Shown here piece after piece: positions 1-11,067 of a stretch of DNA of 64,000 bases. Positions within the stretch are counted from its first letter, which is position 1. Every line of letters begins with the position of its first letter. A model generated the notes under the pieces. The model was not told where the DNA came from, searched no databases, and worked only from the letters and a program-made list of their open reading frames with translations. This stretch comes from Enterobacter sp. RHBSTW-00994 (GTDB taxonomy: Bacteria; Pseudomonadota; Gammaproteobacteria; Enterobacterales; Enterobacteriaceae): the NCBI RefSeq assembly GCF_013782625.1, contig NZ_CP056199.1, positions 2,808,588-2,872,587 on the forward strand. The letters run 5' to 3'. A program made the translations under genes and the position numbers.

Positions 1-306
1 CAGCGGTTCAACAGCAGGTACGCCGTTGAACGCCTGGGTCGTTCCACTTTCACCATCAATCTCTGTGCAGCGGGTCTGAGAACATAAACGTACCAGCAAC
101 CCGGCAGGCGTTGGACCATTCAGTTGATAACGCCAGACCACCAGCGTCATCAAACCTGAAACGGGTTCAGATGCTGCGAGAGGACGTGACGAGGCAGACA
201 CTCCGCGATTATTCAGCGTGATGCCAATACTGCTGGCCTGCCACATTCCATCACCCGCGGCTTGCGCCGCCAGCGGAAACAGCACTATCCATAACCACTT
301 GCGCAT
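1..306 (-). CDS. flhE: Flagellar protein FlhE, 3' end cut by window
   Basis: FlhE is a small periplasmic protein encoded after flhBA; it acts with the flagellar type III export system and is reported to limit proton leak through the export gate. The N-terminus begins MRKWLWIVLFPLAAQAAG, a typical signal peptide with an AQA-A cleavage site, and continues with a conserved GMWQASSIGITLN segment and a Cys pair (LCSQTRC), matching E. coli FlhE closely. The start ATG shares one base with the flhA stop (TAATG), so the two are translationally coupled. The gene runs off the left edge; roughly the last 25-30 codons are missing by comparison with the 130-residue E. coli protein. Confidence 0.93.
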   Translation of the reverse strand, partial: MRKWLWIVLFPLAAQAAGDGMWQASSIGITLNNRGVSASSRPLAASEPVSGLMTLVVWRYQLNGPTPAGLLVRLCSQTRCTEIDGESGTTQAFNGVPAVEPL

Positions 307-2384
307 TATTTCCCTCCGATTGTCGCCGTCATACGAATATGACGATTATCCGACAGTTCCATATTTGACAACACCACCAGTTGCGTCAGGCTACGACGCA
401 GGAAGCGGGACAGTAACGGACGTAACGCGTGGTTTACCAGAAGAACCGGTGGTGCGCCCAACATCTCCTGACGCGCCAGCGCTTCCTGAGTTTGCGCCAG
501 CAGACGATCGGCCAGACCCGGCTCCAGGCCGCCCCCCCCTTGCAATGCCTGTAGCAGCAAACGTTCCAGCGGTGTATCCAGGCCAATAACCTGAACTTCG
601 CCATTTCCCGGGAACCACTGCTGGGTGATCGCACGTCCCAGAGCCACACGCACAACCGCCGTCAGTTCATGCGGATCGCTTTGCAGCGGTGCATGTTCCG
701 CCAGTGTTTCCAGGATGGTTCGCATGTCGCGAATCGGCACTTTTTCGTCAAGCAGGTTTTGCAGTACCTTATGCAGGGTAGTTAATGTCACCACTCCCGG
801 AACCAGATCTTCCGTCAGCTTCGGCATCTCCTGGGTCACACGGTCGAGAAGCTGCTGTGCCTCCTGTCGACCAAACAACTCGGCGGAGAATTGACCAATA
901 AGGTGATTCAGATGTGTTGCCACGACGGTACTGGCTTCAACCACGGTATAGCCCTGGATTTGCGCCTGTTCCTTCAGCGCACTCTCGATCCAGATAGCCG
1001 CCAGCCCAAAGGCTGGGTCGACGGTCTGCTCGCCGGGAAGAGTCCCTGCGGCCGTACCTGGGTTAATGGCCAGCCAGCGACCTGGATAGGCATCACCACT
1101 GCCAATCTCTACACCTTTCATCAGAATACGGTAGCGCGCAGGAGGTAAATCCATGTTGTCACGGATATGGACTACTGGCGGTAAAAAGCCCATGTCCTGA
1201 GCGAATTTTTTACGGATACTGCGGATACGGCCCAGCAACTCCCCATCCTGCTGGAAATCCACCATCGGGATCAGGCGATAGCCCACTTCCATCCCCAGTG
1301 AATCCTCCAGTTGAACATCGTTCCAGGTCGCTTCTACCGCCTGAGTATTCTCAGGCATTTTTACCGGGACAGACTCAGCCACGGGTTTATTTTCGCGCCC
1401 GCGCATCCACCACGCCAGGCCAAGCAACGCAGCAGTAAACAGCAGGAAGACCAAGTTTGGCATTCCTGGAACCAGTCCGAGCAGACCTAAAACACCGGCT
1501 GACAACATCATCACGCGTGGGTTGCTGAAAAGCTGCCCCACCATCTGCTGGCCTACGTCCTGGTCGGTACTCACGCGCGTCACGATGACACCCGCGGCCG
1601 TCGAGATCACCAGCGCCGGGATCTGGGCGACCAGACCGTCACCGATGGTCAGCAACGTATAGCTTTCTGCCGCGTGCCCCATGTCCATACCGTGCTGCAG
1701 CACACCGACCAACAGGCCACCGACAACGTTGATCACCATGATCAGGATGCCCGCGACGGCATCACCACGCACAAACTTACTTGCACCATCCATTGAACCG
1801 TAGAAGTCAGCTTCCTGGGTCACATCGGAACGACGTCTCTTCGCTTCATCTTCACCAATCAACCCGGCATTCAGGTCGGCATCGATCGCCATCTGCTTAC
1901 CCGGCATCCCATCCAGCACAAAACGCGCGCCAACTTCCGCAATACGTCCCGCACCTTTGGTGATAACCATAAAGTTGATGATGACCAGGATAACGAACAC
2001 CACGATACCGATGGCGAAGTTCCCGCCCACCAGGAAGTGGCCGAAGGCTTCAACCACCTTACCTGCCGCGGCTGCACCCGTATGTCCTTCCATCAGGATG
2101 ATACGCGTGGACGCAACGTTCAATGCCAGTCGCAACAACGTGGTAAAGAGCAAAATGGTCGGAAACGCTGCAAACTCCAGCGTACGCTGGGTGAACATCG
2201 CCACCAGCAGCACCATAATGGATAGCGCAATGTTGAATGTGAACAGCAGATCGAGGATGAACGCCGGTAGCGGCAGAACCATCATCGACAGAATCAGCAG
2301 GATAAGAATCGGCCCGGCCAGAACCTGCCATTGTGTCGATTTCATGTTGCCTGGCAGGCGCAACATTGCCAGCAGATTAGCCAT
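306..2384 (-). CDS. flhA: Flagellar type III export gate protein FlhA
   Basis: FlhA is the nonameric export-gate subunit of the flagellar secretion apparatus; it uses proton motive force and docks chaperone-substrate complexes. The protein has 692 residues, as in E. coli. About eight transmembrane segments lie in residues 15-320, including the conserved FHIPEP-type loop region (MDGASKFVRGDA), followed by the large cytoplasmic domain ending in HIRMTATIGGK. I chose the ATG giving MANLLAMLRLPGN because it aligns with the E. coli start and overlaps the flhB stop by 8 bases, the arrangement known in E. coli; a start five codons upstream is possible but has no support. It forms an operon with flhB and flhE. 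Confidence 0.97.
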   Translation of the reverse strand: MANLLAMLRLPGNMKSTQWQVLAGPILILLILSMMVLPLPAFILDLLFTFNIALSIMVLLVAMFTQRTLEFAAFPTILLFTTLLRLALNVASTRIILMEGHTGAAAAGKVVEAFGHFLVGGNFAIGIVVFVILVIINFMVITKGAGRIAEVGARFVLDGMPGKQMAIDADLNAGLIGEDEAKRRRSDVTQEADFYGSMDGASKFVRGDAVAGILIMVINVVGGLLVGVLQHGMDMGHAAESYTLLTIGDGLVAQIPALVISTAAGVIVTRVSTDQDVGQQMVGQLFSNPRVMMLSAGVLGLLGLVPGMPNLVFLLFTAALLGLAWWMRGRENKPVAESVPVKMPENTQAVEATWNDVQLEDSLGMEVGYRLIPMVDFQQDGELLGRIRSIRKKFAQDMGFLPPVVHIRDNMDLPPARYRILMKGVEIGSGDAYPGRWLAINPGTAAGTLPGEQTVDPAFGLAAIWIESALKEQAQIQGYTVVEASTVVATHLNHLIGQFSAELFGRQEAQQLLDRVTQEMPKLTEDLVPGVVTLTTLHKVLQNLLDEKVPIRDMRTILETLAEHAPLQSDPHELTAVVRVALGRAITQQWFPGNGEVQVIGLDTPLERLLLQALQGGGGLEPGLADRLLAQTQEALARQEMLGAPPVLLVNHALRPLLSRFLRRSLTQLVVLSNMELSDNRHIRMTATIGGK

Positions 2385-3525
2385 CAGTATCCTTCTCATT
2401 CATAAAATCCAGCGCTTCAGGCACTGGAAGGTTCTCAGGTTTCACAGGTCGTTGACCGCCCGCTAAACGCCAGCGTTTCAGTTGCCATACCCAGGCCAGA
2501 ACTTCCGCCACGGCAGCGTAAAGTTGTCCAGGGATCTGTTGTCCGATTTCCGCATGGCGGTATAACGCACGCGCCAGTGGCGGTGCTTCAAGAATCGGAA
2601 CACGGTTTTCAGTTGCAATTTCACGAATGCGCAGCGCAATCAGTCCAGCCCCTTTGGCCACCACTTTTGGCGCACTCATTTTGTTTTCGTCGTATCGCAG
2701 TGCAACAGAATAGTGCGTCGGGTTGGTGACGATAACGTCCGCTTTTGGCACATCTTCCATCATGCGACGGCGTGCAGCAGCACGCTGCATCTGGCGAATA
2801 CGCCCTTTCACGTGCGGATCACCTTCCATTTGTTTATATTCATCACGGATATCCTGACGGGACATTCGCAACTTCTTGATATGGGTATAAATCTGGAAGA
2901 TAACGTCAAAACCCACCATCGGGATGATGCTGAGCACTACCAGCAACGCGCACAACCCTACCAGGTTCATGGCATTGCTCATGGCACTAAACGGGGATTC
3001 GCTCATCAGACGCATCATTTCAGGCCAGTTATGCAACAGATAAAAACCTGCCGCGCTGCCCATCAGCGTCGATTTGAGGATAGCTTTAACCAGTTCAGCC
3101 CCTGTCTGGGCCGAGAACATCCGGGCTATGCCGGGAAATGGGTTAAGCTTGGAAAACTTGAACTGCAGTGATTTGGCACTAAACACCAGGCCGCCCAGCA
3201 TGATAGGCGACACAATCGCCACCAGAACGACCCCAACGATGAGCGGAAGTAATGCGATCATCGCGTCTTTAATTAACAGGATGATTTGACTAAGAATCAG
3301 ATTCGGATCATTGACCATGCTGTGATCAAAACGCAGCCCAGCCGTCAGCATTCCCGCCAATCTTCGGGCGAGCGACTCCCCTCCCAACCAGATAATGCAC
3401 ACGCCTACAATCAGAATCAGCAGGGATGTCAGTTCTCGGGATCGGGGGATTTGCCCTTCCTCACGCGCTTTTTCAAGTCGGTGGGGTGTGGGGGCTTCTG
3501 TTTTGTCGTCGCTGTCTTCTGCCAC
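2377..3525 (-). CDS. flhB: Flagellar export switch protein FlhB
   Basis: FlhB is the substrate-specificity switch of the flagellar export gate. The 382-residue protein has four membrane segments in roughly the first 210 residues and a soluble C-terminal domain. The autocleavage motif NPTH is at about residues 268-271; cleavage between N and P switches export from rod/hook to filament substrates. The start MAEDSDDKTEAPTPHRLEKA matches the family. It is first in flhBAE, 179 bases after cheZ. This operon is a class 2 (FlhDC-dependent) target in enterics, but I could not define a convincing promoter by eye. Confidence 0.97.
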   Translation of the reverse strand: MAEDSDDKTEAPTPHRLEKAREEGQIPRSRELTSLLILIVGVCIIWLGGESLARRLAGMLTAGLRFDHSMVNDPNLILSQIILLIKDAMIALLPLIVGVVLVAIVSPIMLGGLVFSAKSLQFKFSKLNPFPGIARMFSAQTGAELVKAILKSTLMGSAAGFYLLHNWPEMMRLMSESPFSAMSNAMNLVGLCALLVVLSIIPMVGFDVIFQIYTHIKKLRMSRQDIRDEYKQMEGDPHVKGRIRQMQRAAARRRMMEDVPKADVIVTNPTHYSVALRYDENKMSAPKVVAKGAGLIALRIREIATENRVPILEAPPLARALYRHAEIGQQIPGQLYAAVAEVLAWVWQLKRWRLAGGQRPVKPENLPVPEALDFMNEKDTDG

Positions 3526-3662
3526 AGTGCGCGCTCGCTGCCCATTACGTCACGCTTATCATGCCAGCCACGATAGAAACCAATGGCGGGAAAAGCCTGT
3601 CTATTCGGGCTCTTTTCGAGGTTTCTGGGGTGTTGAGTTGTCTTGAGATATTTGCGTTAGGG

Positions 3663-3694
3663 TATCCTCAGGCTGCTCGCGCAACCTGAGGATA
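3663..3694 (-). terminator. Perfect 10-bp inverted repeat after cheZ
   Basis: TATCCTCAGG (3663-3672) pairs perfectly with CCTGAGGATA (3685-3694) around a 12-base loop, ten bases downstream of the cheZ stop. There is no T-run on the minus strand, so it is a weak or processed terminator, or an mRNA 3' stabiliser ending tar-tap-cheRBYZ before flhB. Confidence 0.5.
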
Positions 3695-3704
3695 AGACTC
3701 GCAA

Positions 3705-4352
3705 TCAGAAACCGAGGCTGTCCAGCAGGTCGTCAACCTGGTCCTGGCTTGCCACAACTCCCGCTTTAGAGGCATCGAGCTGAGGGCCATTGAGCAGGCT
3801 TTCGTTCTCACGTTTAGGGCGTGCAGCAGGTTCCGGGATGTTCTCCAGCAGAACCATCAGCAACTGACGTTCAATCTCCTGGATCACGTCCATCATGCGC
3901 TTGATCACCTGACCGGTAAGGTCCTGGAAATCCTGCGCCATCATGATGTCCAGCAATTGCGCATTCGTGAAGCTGGTATGACCGGGAACATCACTCAGGA
4001 ATTTACGCGTATCCGTCACCAGTTCGCGGGCATCAGCCAGCTCAATGGGGTTTTCGAACCACTCATCCCAGCGCTTGGTCAGGGATTTTGCCCCTTTTTC
4101 CATTTCATCCTGATGCGGTTGTGACGCTTCAACGCTATTCAGTGCGCGTTCAGCGGCCTGAGCGGTCATCTGTACAACATAATCGAGACGATCGCGTGCA
4201 TCCGGAATCGCTTCTGCTGCCTCAGCAATAGCCTGATCCAGACCTAGCTCGCGCAGACTGTCGCGCAGCATGCGCGTCAGGCTACCAATGCGGGCAATAA
4301 TGTCGCTGGGCGAATGTTCTTCAACGGGTTTCATAGCAGGTTGCATCATCAT
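3705..4352 (-). CDS. cheZ: CheY-P phosphatase CheZ
   Basis: CheZ speeds dephosphorylation of CheY-P and so ends the tumble signal. The 215-residue product is alpha-helical and has the catalytic region [17 protein letters not shown] at about residues 140-160, whose second glutamine corresponds to the catalytic Gln147 of E. coli. The C-terminal CheY-docking peptide DDLLDSLGF is intact. Two adjacent ATG codons at the 5' end make the start uncertain by one residue (214 in E. coli). It is the last gene of tar-tap-cheRBYZ and begins 7 bases after cheY. Confidence 0.97.
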   Translation of the reverse strand: MMMQPAMKPVEEHSPSDIIARIGSLTRMLRDSLRELGLDQAIAEAAEAIPDARDRLDYVVQMTAQAAERALNSVEASQPHQDEMEKGAKSLTKRWDEWFENPIELADARELVTDTRKFLSDVPGHTSFTNAQLLDIMMAQDFQDLTGQVIKRMMDVIQEIERQLLMVLLENIPEPAARPKRENESLLNGPQLDASKAGVVASQDQVDDLLDSLGF

Positions 4353-4359
4353 AACTACC

Positions 4360-5811
<1,452 letters not shown>

Positions 5812-5815
<4 letters not shown>

Positions 5816-6681
5816 GCTTTTTCCTTACTCAGCGCATATACCGTTTGCCCACGCAGGCTAAACTCACGCACGAGGTTGCTGAAATTCTCCGAGTGCCCTG
5901 CAAACAGTAATCCGTCAGGCTTGAGCAGCGGAACAAAGCGGCGCAGGATGTCCTGCTGCGTCGTTTTGTCAAAATAGATCATGACGTTACGGCAAAAAAT
6001 AGCGTCAAATGGCCCAGGCACGTTGTACTGCTTATCCAGCAGGTTAACGGGGGCAAATTCCACACAGTTCGCCAGCTCTTGTCTCACACGTACTAAACCT
6101 TCATGCGGACCCGTACCGCGCATGAAGTAACGCTGTAACTGCTGAGGTGACAGCGTTTTAAGTTCATCCTGGCGATACACCCCGTTCCGCGCTTTTTCCA
6201 GCACTTCAGTGTCGATGTCGCTGGCGTACACTTTCCAGCGACCAGGGGCCATACCTAACGTGTCGGCTAGCGTAATCGCCAGAGAATACGGCTCTTCACC
6301 AGTAGACGCCGCCGCACTCCAGACACGGTATTCACCACCGCTATGGCGGCGAGCATGATCCGCCAGTACCGGGAAGTGGTGACCTTCACGGAAAAAAGCG
6401 GTCAGGTTGGTCGTTAATGAGTTGATAAAAGCCTGCCATTCGGCGCTGTTCTGGTTCGCTTCGAGCATGCTCAGATAGCGGCCAAAATCATCCAGTCCAA
6501 GTGTGCGCAAGCGCCGAACCAGACGGTTGTAGACCATATCTCGCTTATGATCAGCAAGTACGATCCCCGCACGCTGGTAGATTAACTGACATATCCGACG
6601 AAAATGCGCGTCGGACAGCGCGAGGCGCTGTGTCATCTGCAACAGTAATGACGTTTGCCCTGAGGGCATTGGTGATGTCAT
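5812..6681 (-). CDS. cheR: Chemoreceptor glutamate methyltransferase CheR
   Basis: CheR methylates specific glutamates of the chemoreceptors with S-adenosylmethionine. It has 289 residues: an alpha-helical N-terminal domain (about 15-95) and a Rossmann SAM-binding domain with [15 protein letters not shown] and the [12 protein letters not shown] motif. The receptor tether for CheR, the NWETF pentapeptide, is at the end of Tar in this window. It begins 19 bases after the tap stop. Confidence 0.97.
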
Positions 6682-6700
6682 AGCGCCTTCTTAATCACAT

Positions 6701-8302
6701 TCAGGATACAACTGGCACGGCCTGCGACCGCCCGACTTCTGTTACTGCTTCAACATGCTCTTTCACATTAAATACCGCGACCAGTCCGGTCAGATGGTCT
6801 GCCTGATTCGCCAGTTGATCGGTGGCTGCAGCCGCTTCTTCGACTAACGAGGCGTTCTGCTGCGTCACCTGATCCATCTGGCTTACCGCCTGAGCAACCT
6901 GCTCAATCCCGCGGCGCTGTTCATCCGATGCAGAGGCAATTTCGCCCATGATGTCGTTCACACGGGTGACGGAGGTCACGATCTCAGTCATGGTTTGCGC
7001 GGCAGTATCAACCAGAGTTGATCCTTGCTGCACACGCGACACGGACTCTTCAATCAACACCTTAATTTCTTTCGCCGCATTCGCACTGCGGCTCGCCAGG
7101 TTACGTACTTCACCTGCCACAACCGCAAACCCACGCCCTTGTTCACCTGCACGTGCCGCTTCAACCGCCGCATTGAGTGCCAGAATATTGGTCTGGAACG
7201 CAATACCGTCGATGACGCTGATGATGTCACCAATTTTCTGCGAACTGGTGGCAATCGCATGCATGGTACTGGCAACGTGAGACGTCTGTTCGCCACCTTT
7301 CTTCGCAGTCTGCGCGGCCTGCTTTGACAGATCAGACGCCTGACGGGCATTGTCGGCGTTCTGGCTTACCGTCGCGGTCAACTGCTCCATGCTGGCCGCC
7401 GTTTGCGCCAGCGAAGCGGCCTGCTGTTCGGTACGTGAAGAGAGATCGTTATTGCCTGCCGCAATCTCAGAAATCCCCGTGTGCATGGCATAACTGCCCT
7501 GGCGCACATCTGTAACCGTTTCACGCAATGAGCCCTGCATTGCTTTCAGGCTGGCAAAAATGGCCGAAATTTCGTTTTTGCCATACACCGCCACCGGGCG
7601 CGCCAGATTGCCTTTCGCAATGCTGTCAAAATGGCTGCTGATAATGGCCAGCGGTTGCACAATCATTTTGCGCGACCAGAACAACGCCCCGCCGGTTAAC
7701 AGTGCGGCCAGAATGACCACGACCGCGAAAATCACACCGGACATGTGGTAACTGCTGCGGCTGCCCTCACCTGCACGTTCAACAAACTGGTTAATATCCT
7801 GCTGCCACGCGTTGAAACTGCCATCGAACGCGGCCTGAGAATCCTGCACTGGCGCGGTCAGGAAGTCTGAAAGCTGGTTGTTCTCAAGCCAGGTCGCCTG
7901 GTGCTCCAGATCGCTGTGCCACTGGTCGAAATTCTTCTTCATGGTTGCCGTCAGCGCTTTCCCTTTTTCGCTGACAGCCTCTTGTGCGGTGAAGGCTTTA
8001 AACTGCGCATCGGCCTGCTTGAGGCTGTCACGCGCAGTCACCATCAGCGCTTTAATATCATCCGGCGGATAACTCAGGGCGGTTAAGGTCCCTGCCTTAT
8101 TCAGCGCCGTACTTGCCTGCAATAAAACCGCTCGCGTTTGTGCCAGAGCGGAGCGCTGTTGATTACTCGCCTCGACTTCCTGCAAATTCTGATAGCCATC
8201 GCGAAACGCCCAAAAAGACAACCCGTTACTGCCAACCTGCAACACACCGCAAAGAATCAAAATCAAAAACAGTGTGGTCGAGATACGAATACGATTTAAC
8301 AT
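6701..8302 (-). CDS. tap: Chemoreceptor Tap (dipeptide/pyrimidine MCP)
   Basis: Tap is a transmembrane chemoreceptor; in E. coli it senses dipeptides through the periplasmic binding protein DppA, and pyrimidines. The product has 533 residues, the same length as E. coli Tap. It has an N-terminal membrane segment, a four-helix periplasmic domain (about 30-190), a second membrane segment ([20 protein letters not shown]), a HAMP domain, methylation helices, and the signalling hairpin tip [20 protein letters not shown]. It ends QAVPVVS without the NWETF CheR tether, like E. coli Tap. I chose the ATG giving [10 protein letters not shown] because GGGAG lies six bases upstream and the length then fits. 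Salmonella lacks tap, which argues against that genus. Confidence 0.95.
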   Translation of the reverse strand: MLNRIRISTTLFLILILCGVLQVGSNGLSFWAFRDGYQNLQEVEASNQQRSALAQTRAVLLQASTALNKAGTLTALSYPPDDIKALMVTARDSLKQADAQFKAFTAQEAVSEKGKALTATMKKNFDQWHSDLEHQATWLENNQLSDFLTAPVQDSQAAFDGSFNAWQQDINQFVERAGEGSRSSYHMSGVIFAVVVILAALLTGGALFWSRKMIVQPLAIISSHFDSIAKGNLARPVAVYGKNEISAIFASLKAMQGSLRETVTDVRQGSYAMHTGISEIAAGNNDLSSRTEQQAASLAQTAASMEQLTATVSQNADNARQASDLSKQAAQTAKKGGEQTSHVASTMHAIATSSQKIGDIISVIDGIAFQTNILALNAAVEAARAGEQGRGFAVVAGEVRNLASRSANAAKEIKVLIEESVSRVQQGSTLVDTAAQTMTEIVTSVTRVNDIMGEIASASDEQRRGIEQVAQAVSQMDQVTQQNASLVEEAAAATDQLANQADHLTGLVAVFNVKEHVEAVTEVGRSQAVPVVS

Positions 8303-8346
8303 CCACGCTCCCATCAAGCGGCAAGCAGCCGCGGTTTAAATGTCAG

Positions 8347-10014
8347 TCAAAATGTTTCCCAGTTGTCATCTTGTCCGGTCGTCAGCGCACGGTTTTTTAC
8401 TGCCACCGTCGCTGACGTCGCCTCGCTGTGTGTCAGACGAGAAGAGACCGTATTTGTAGGTTTTGAGATAAGACGAAATGCCGAGACGGCCATCTTCAGA
8501 CGGCTCGCCTGGTCTTCCAGCGCAGCCGCCGCCGTAGCGGACTCCTGCACCAGTGCGGCGTTTTGTTGTGTAACACGATCCATTTCAGATACTGCCAGAG
8601 CGACCTGATCGATCCCCCGACTCTGCTCATCCGAGGCAGAGGCAATTTCACCCATGATGTCCGTAACGCGGGTGACCGCATTAACGATGTCATTCATGGT
8701 TTCTCCCGCACTTTCCACCAGCACAGAGCCAGTATCAACGCGCGAGACAGAGTCTTCAATCAGGGCTTTAATTTCCTTCGCGGCATTCGCGCTGCGGCTT
8801 GCCAGGTTACGAACTTCACCGGCCACCACCGCAAAGCCACGGCCCTGCTCTCCGGCACGTGCCGCTTCTACAGCAGCGTTCAGCGCCAGGATATTAGTCT
8901 GGAAAGCAATTCCATCAATCACACTGATGATGTCAGCGATTTTCTTCGAACTGTCGGCAATTTCATGCATGGTTTTCACCACGCCATCCACCACACGACC
9001 ACCACGCTGCGCCGTCTCTGAGGCGCTTTCTGCAAGCTGAGACGCCTGGCGGGCATTATCGGCGTTCTGTTTCACCGTCGCGGTCAACTCTTCCATACTG
9101 GCGGCGGTTTCCTCCAGTGCAGAGGCTTGCTGTTCGGTACGCGAAGAGAGGTCGTTGTTACCCATCGCGATTTCGCTCGTACCGGTATAAATAGCATCCG
9201 ACCCCTGACGCACATTCGCGACGGTATCAATCAGCGAGCCCTGCATATGGTGAACGCTGTTCGCCAGTTCGGTGATTTCGTTACGTCCGGAAACCGTCAG
9301 CGTTTTGGTCAGGTCGCCACTGGCAATTTCACGAATATGGGCGATAACGCGTCCCAACGGATTAAGCAGAATGTGGCGAATGCCATACCAGACGACGACC
9401 AGCACAATCACCAGCGCTAACGCCAGAACCGCCATCTGCCATTTGGCAAAAAGATAGTCATTTTGGCTGGCCGTAAATGCTGAGTGATATTGCTCGCTGC
9501 TGGCTTTCGCATACTCAGTCAGTGCCGCACCGAGGGCGTTTTGCATGCCTTGTGTAGGCTGGGCGAAATAGGCGTCAGTGTTCCCACTCTCCAGGAACTG
9601 GATCAGTTCCGTCAGACCGGCGAAGTAGGCGTTATATTTTTCGTCGATGTTTTGGCTCGCCTGCTCCATTGCAGGCTGTGGCGTACTCTTTTTGAAGGCG
9701 TCGTAATGTTTTGCGGCGTCTGCAAGGGTTGCGCGGGCATTTTTCAACAGATCCGTTTTTGCACTACTTTGCTGATTATTTGGATCCATCATCATGCGAG
9801 CAGAAGAACGGCTCAGGTTGATACGCGTTTGCAGCATCAAATCCCAGGTCGAGGTCAGTTCACTTTGCTGTAAGCGCAGTTCATTTGACGTGGCAAAACT
9901 GTCCTGATTGTTTTTTAACGACGAGAAAAACAATCCGCCGGAAATAAGCTGAAGAAGCGCGAAAATGACCAGCACCATCATAAGCATTGTGACAACGCGG
10001 ATACGGTTCAACAT
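8347..10014 (-). CDS. tar: Aspartate/maltose chemoreceptor Tar
   Basis: Tar senses aspartate directly and, in E. coli, maltose via MalE. The 555-residue protein has a first membrane segment, a periplasmic domain with the aspartate-binding arginines in [16 protein letters not shown] (about 62-77), a second membrane segment, HAMP, methylation helices and the conserved signalling tip. It ends in NWETF, the pentapeptide that tethers CheR and CheB. I chose the start [10 protein letters not shown], behind a GAGAAGG ribosome site. Its signalling-domain DNA is nearly the same as that of tap, a potential recombination substrate. It is first in tar-tap-cheRBYZ. Confidence 0.96.
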   Translation of the reverse strand: MLNRIRVVTMLMMVLVIFALLQLISGGLFFSSLKNNQDSFATSNELRLQQSELTSTWDLMLQTRINLSRSSARMMMDPNNQQSSAKTDLLKNARATLADAAKHYDAFKKSTPQPAMEQASQNIDEKYNAYFAGLTELIQFLESGNTDAYFAQPTQGMQNALGAALTEYAKASSEQYHSAFTASQNDYLFAKWQMAVLALALVIVLVVVWYGIRHILLNPLGRVIAHIREIASGDLTKTLTVSGRNEITELANSVHHMQGSLIDTVANVRQGSDAIYTGTSEIAMGNNDLSSRTEQQASALEETAASMEELTATVKQNADNARQASQLAESASETAQRGGRVVDGVVKTMHEIADSSKKIADIISVIDGIAFQTNILALNAAVEAARAGEQGRGFAVVAGEVRNLASRSANAAKEIKALIEDSVSRVDTGSVLVESAGETMNDIVNAVTRVTDIMGEIASASDEQSRGIDQVALAVSEMDRVTQQNAALVQESATAAAALEDQASRLKMAVSAFRLISKPTNTVSSRLTHSEATSATVAVKNRALTTGQDDNWETF

Positions 10015-10045
10015 ACAACACCTTCTCATAGATTTATTAACGGTG

Positions 10046-10072
10046 TTATCGGCACAGACAGCGGGAACTTTA
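10046..10072 (-). promoter_or_regulatory. FliA (sigma 28) promoter of tar operon
   Basis: The minus strand reads TAAAGTTC, an 11-base spacer, then GCCGATAA, matching the sigma 28 consensus (TAAAGTTT-N11-GCCGATAA) at all but one base. It ends about 30 bases upstream of the tar start and makes tar-tap-cheRBYZ a class 3 flagellar operon. Confidence 0.92.
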
Positions 10073-10098
10073 CATTTGAGAAAGGGAAAAGCGTGGAC

Positions 10099-11067
10099 TT
10101 AAAACGTAACGTCGACTATCAGGGTGTCACTGTAAGTTCCTGCAGGCGGCGTAGTCTGGCTGGTGAGAACTTTGGCGGTGTAGTTATAGGTGCGCAGTAA
10201 TCCGTCTGCGCTGAGCTGTGATGATGCCGAGCTGGCCCAGCGCTCACCGCCACTTCCGCCCCATCGGTTAGAGGTGGCCTCTTTATAAATGTCGTAACTC
10301 ATATAGTTACTGCCACTGGCCATCCTGCGCACGTTGTTCTGCGAATTCGCGCCATCATTAATACCAATGGTGTAGACGCTCCCTTTGGTGCATGTCACCG
10401 CAATCGCCTGCGAGATAACAGGAAAATTTTGGACCAGCGGCGCGCTATTAAAGCTCACATCAGGTGTTGTCATCGCACTGCAGTCGTTGGTCACGTTCAT
10501 ATCTACCGTGATGGTGGTGATGGATGTTCCGGTTTGTAAACCGGACAGGCATACGTTCAGCACGCCCACCGAACAGACACTGTAGGTAATACTCAACGTC
10601 AAGGTGACCTGGTACGGCCCTGCAGTGACGTTTTGTCCGGCCACAGTGCGGAAATAGAGAGGGATATTGTACTGCTTGCCTCCGATAAGATTTAACAATG
10701 TACTGCTGCCCCAGGTATAGGCTTTACTGATTTGCACTTCACTGCTGCTCGCACAGCCTGACAACCCACACAGCCGCGTTGGGATCACATCGGTGATCGT
10801 CGCATTGTCGGTGCGTTTCAGGGTGGCACGGCTATTGGCCGAAATCGTGGCTGATGTGTAGTTCAGTGTCACCGTATCACTGGTGAGCAGGTTGAGTAGC
10901 GCATCACATGCCACCACCAGCGTGCCGGTCGTTTCCACTTCCCCGGTTCCGCTGAGGGAAAATGACGGGACATTCCCGAATGACGCATTAACGGTACTGA
11001 CGGTACACGCAGCCCAACTGCCGCAAGAGATCAGAAGCAGCATGAACATCAACCATGCGCGCTTCAC
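10099..11067 (-). CDS. Csu-type pilus tip adhesin (two spore-coat-U domains)
   Basis: This is the likely tip subunit of an archaic chaperone-usher pilus, the counterpart of CsuE of Acinetobacter. The 322-residue protein has a signal peptide (cleavage near SWA-ACTV) and two spore coat protein U-like halves: about 20-165, and about 170-322 starting at CSVGVLNVCLSG. Each half has the family's Cys pairs, and the second ends in the donor-strand type motif PAGTYSDTLIVDVTF. In Csu pili the tip N-domain carries exposed hydrophobic loops that bind abiotic surfaces; whether this one does cannot be read by eye. Its ATG overlaps the usher stop (ATGA). Confidence 0.87.
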   Translation of the reverse strand: MKRAWLMFMLLLISCGSWAACTVSTVNASFGNVPSFSLSGTGEVETTGTLVVACDALLNLLTSDTVTLNYTSATISANSRATLKRTDNATITDVIPTRLCGLSGCASSSEVQISKAYTWGSSTLLNLIGGKQYNIPLYFRTVAGQNVTAGPYQVTLTLSITYSVCSVGVLNVCLSGLQTGTSITTITVDMNVTNDCSAMTTPDVSFNSAPLVQNFPVISQAIAVTCTKGSVYTIGINDGANSQNNVRRMASGSNYMSYDIYKEATSNRWGGSGGERWASSASSQLSADGLLRTYNYTAKVLTSQTTPPAGTYSDTLIVDVTF

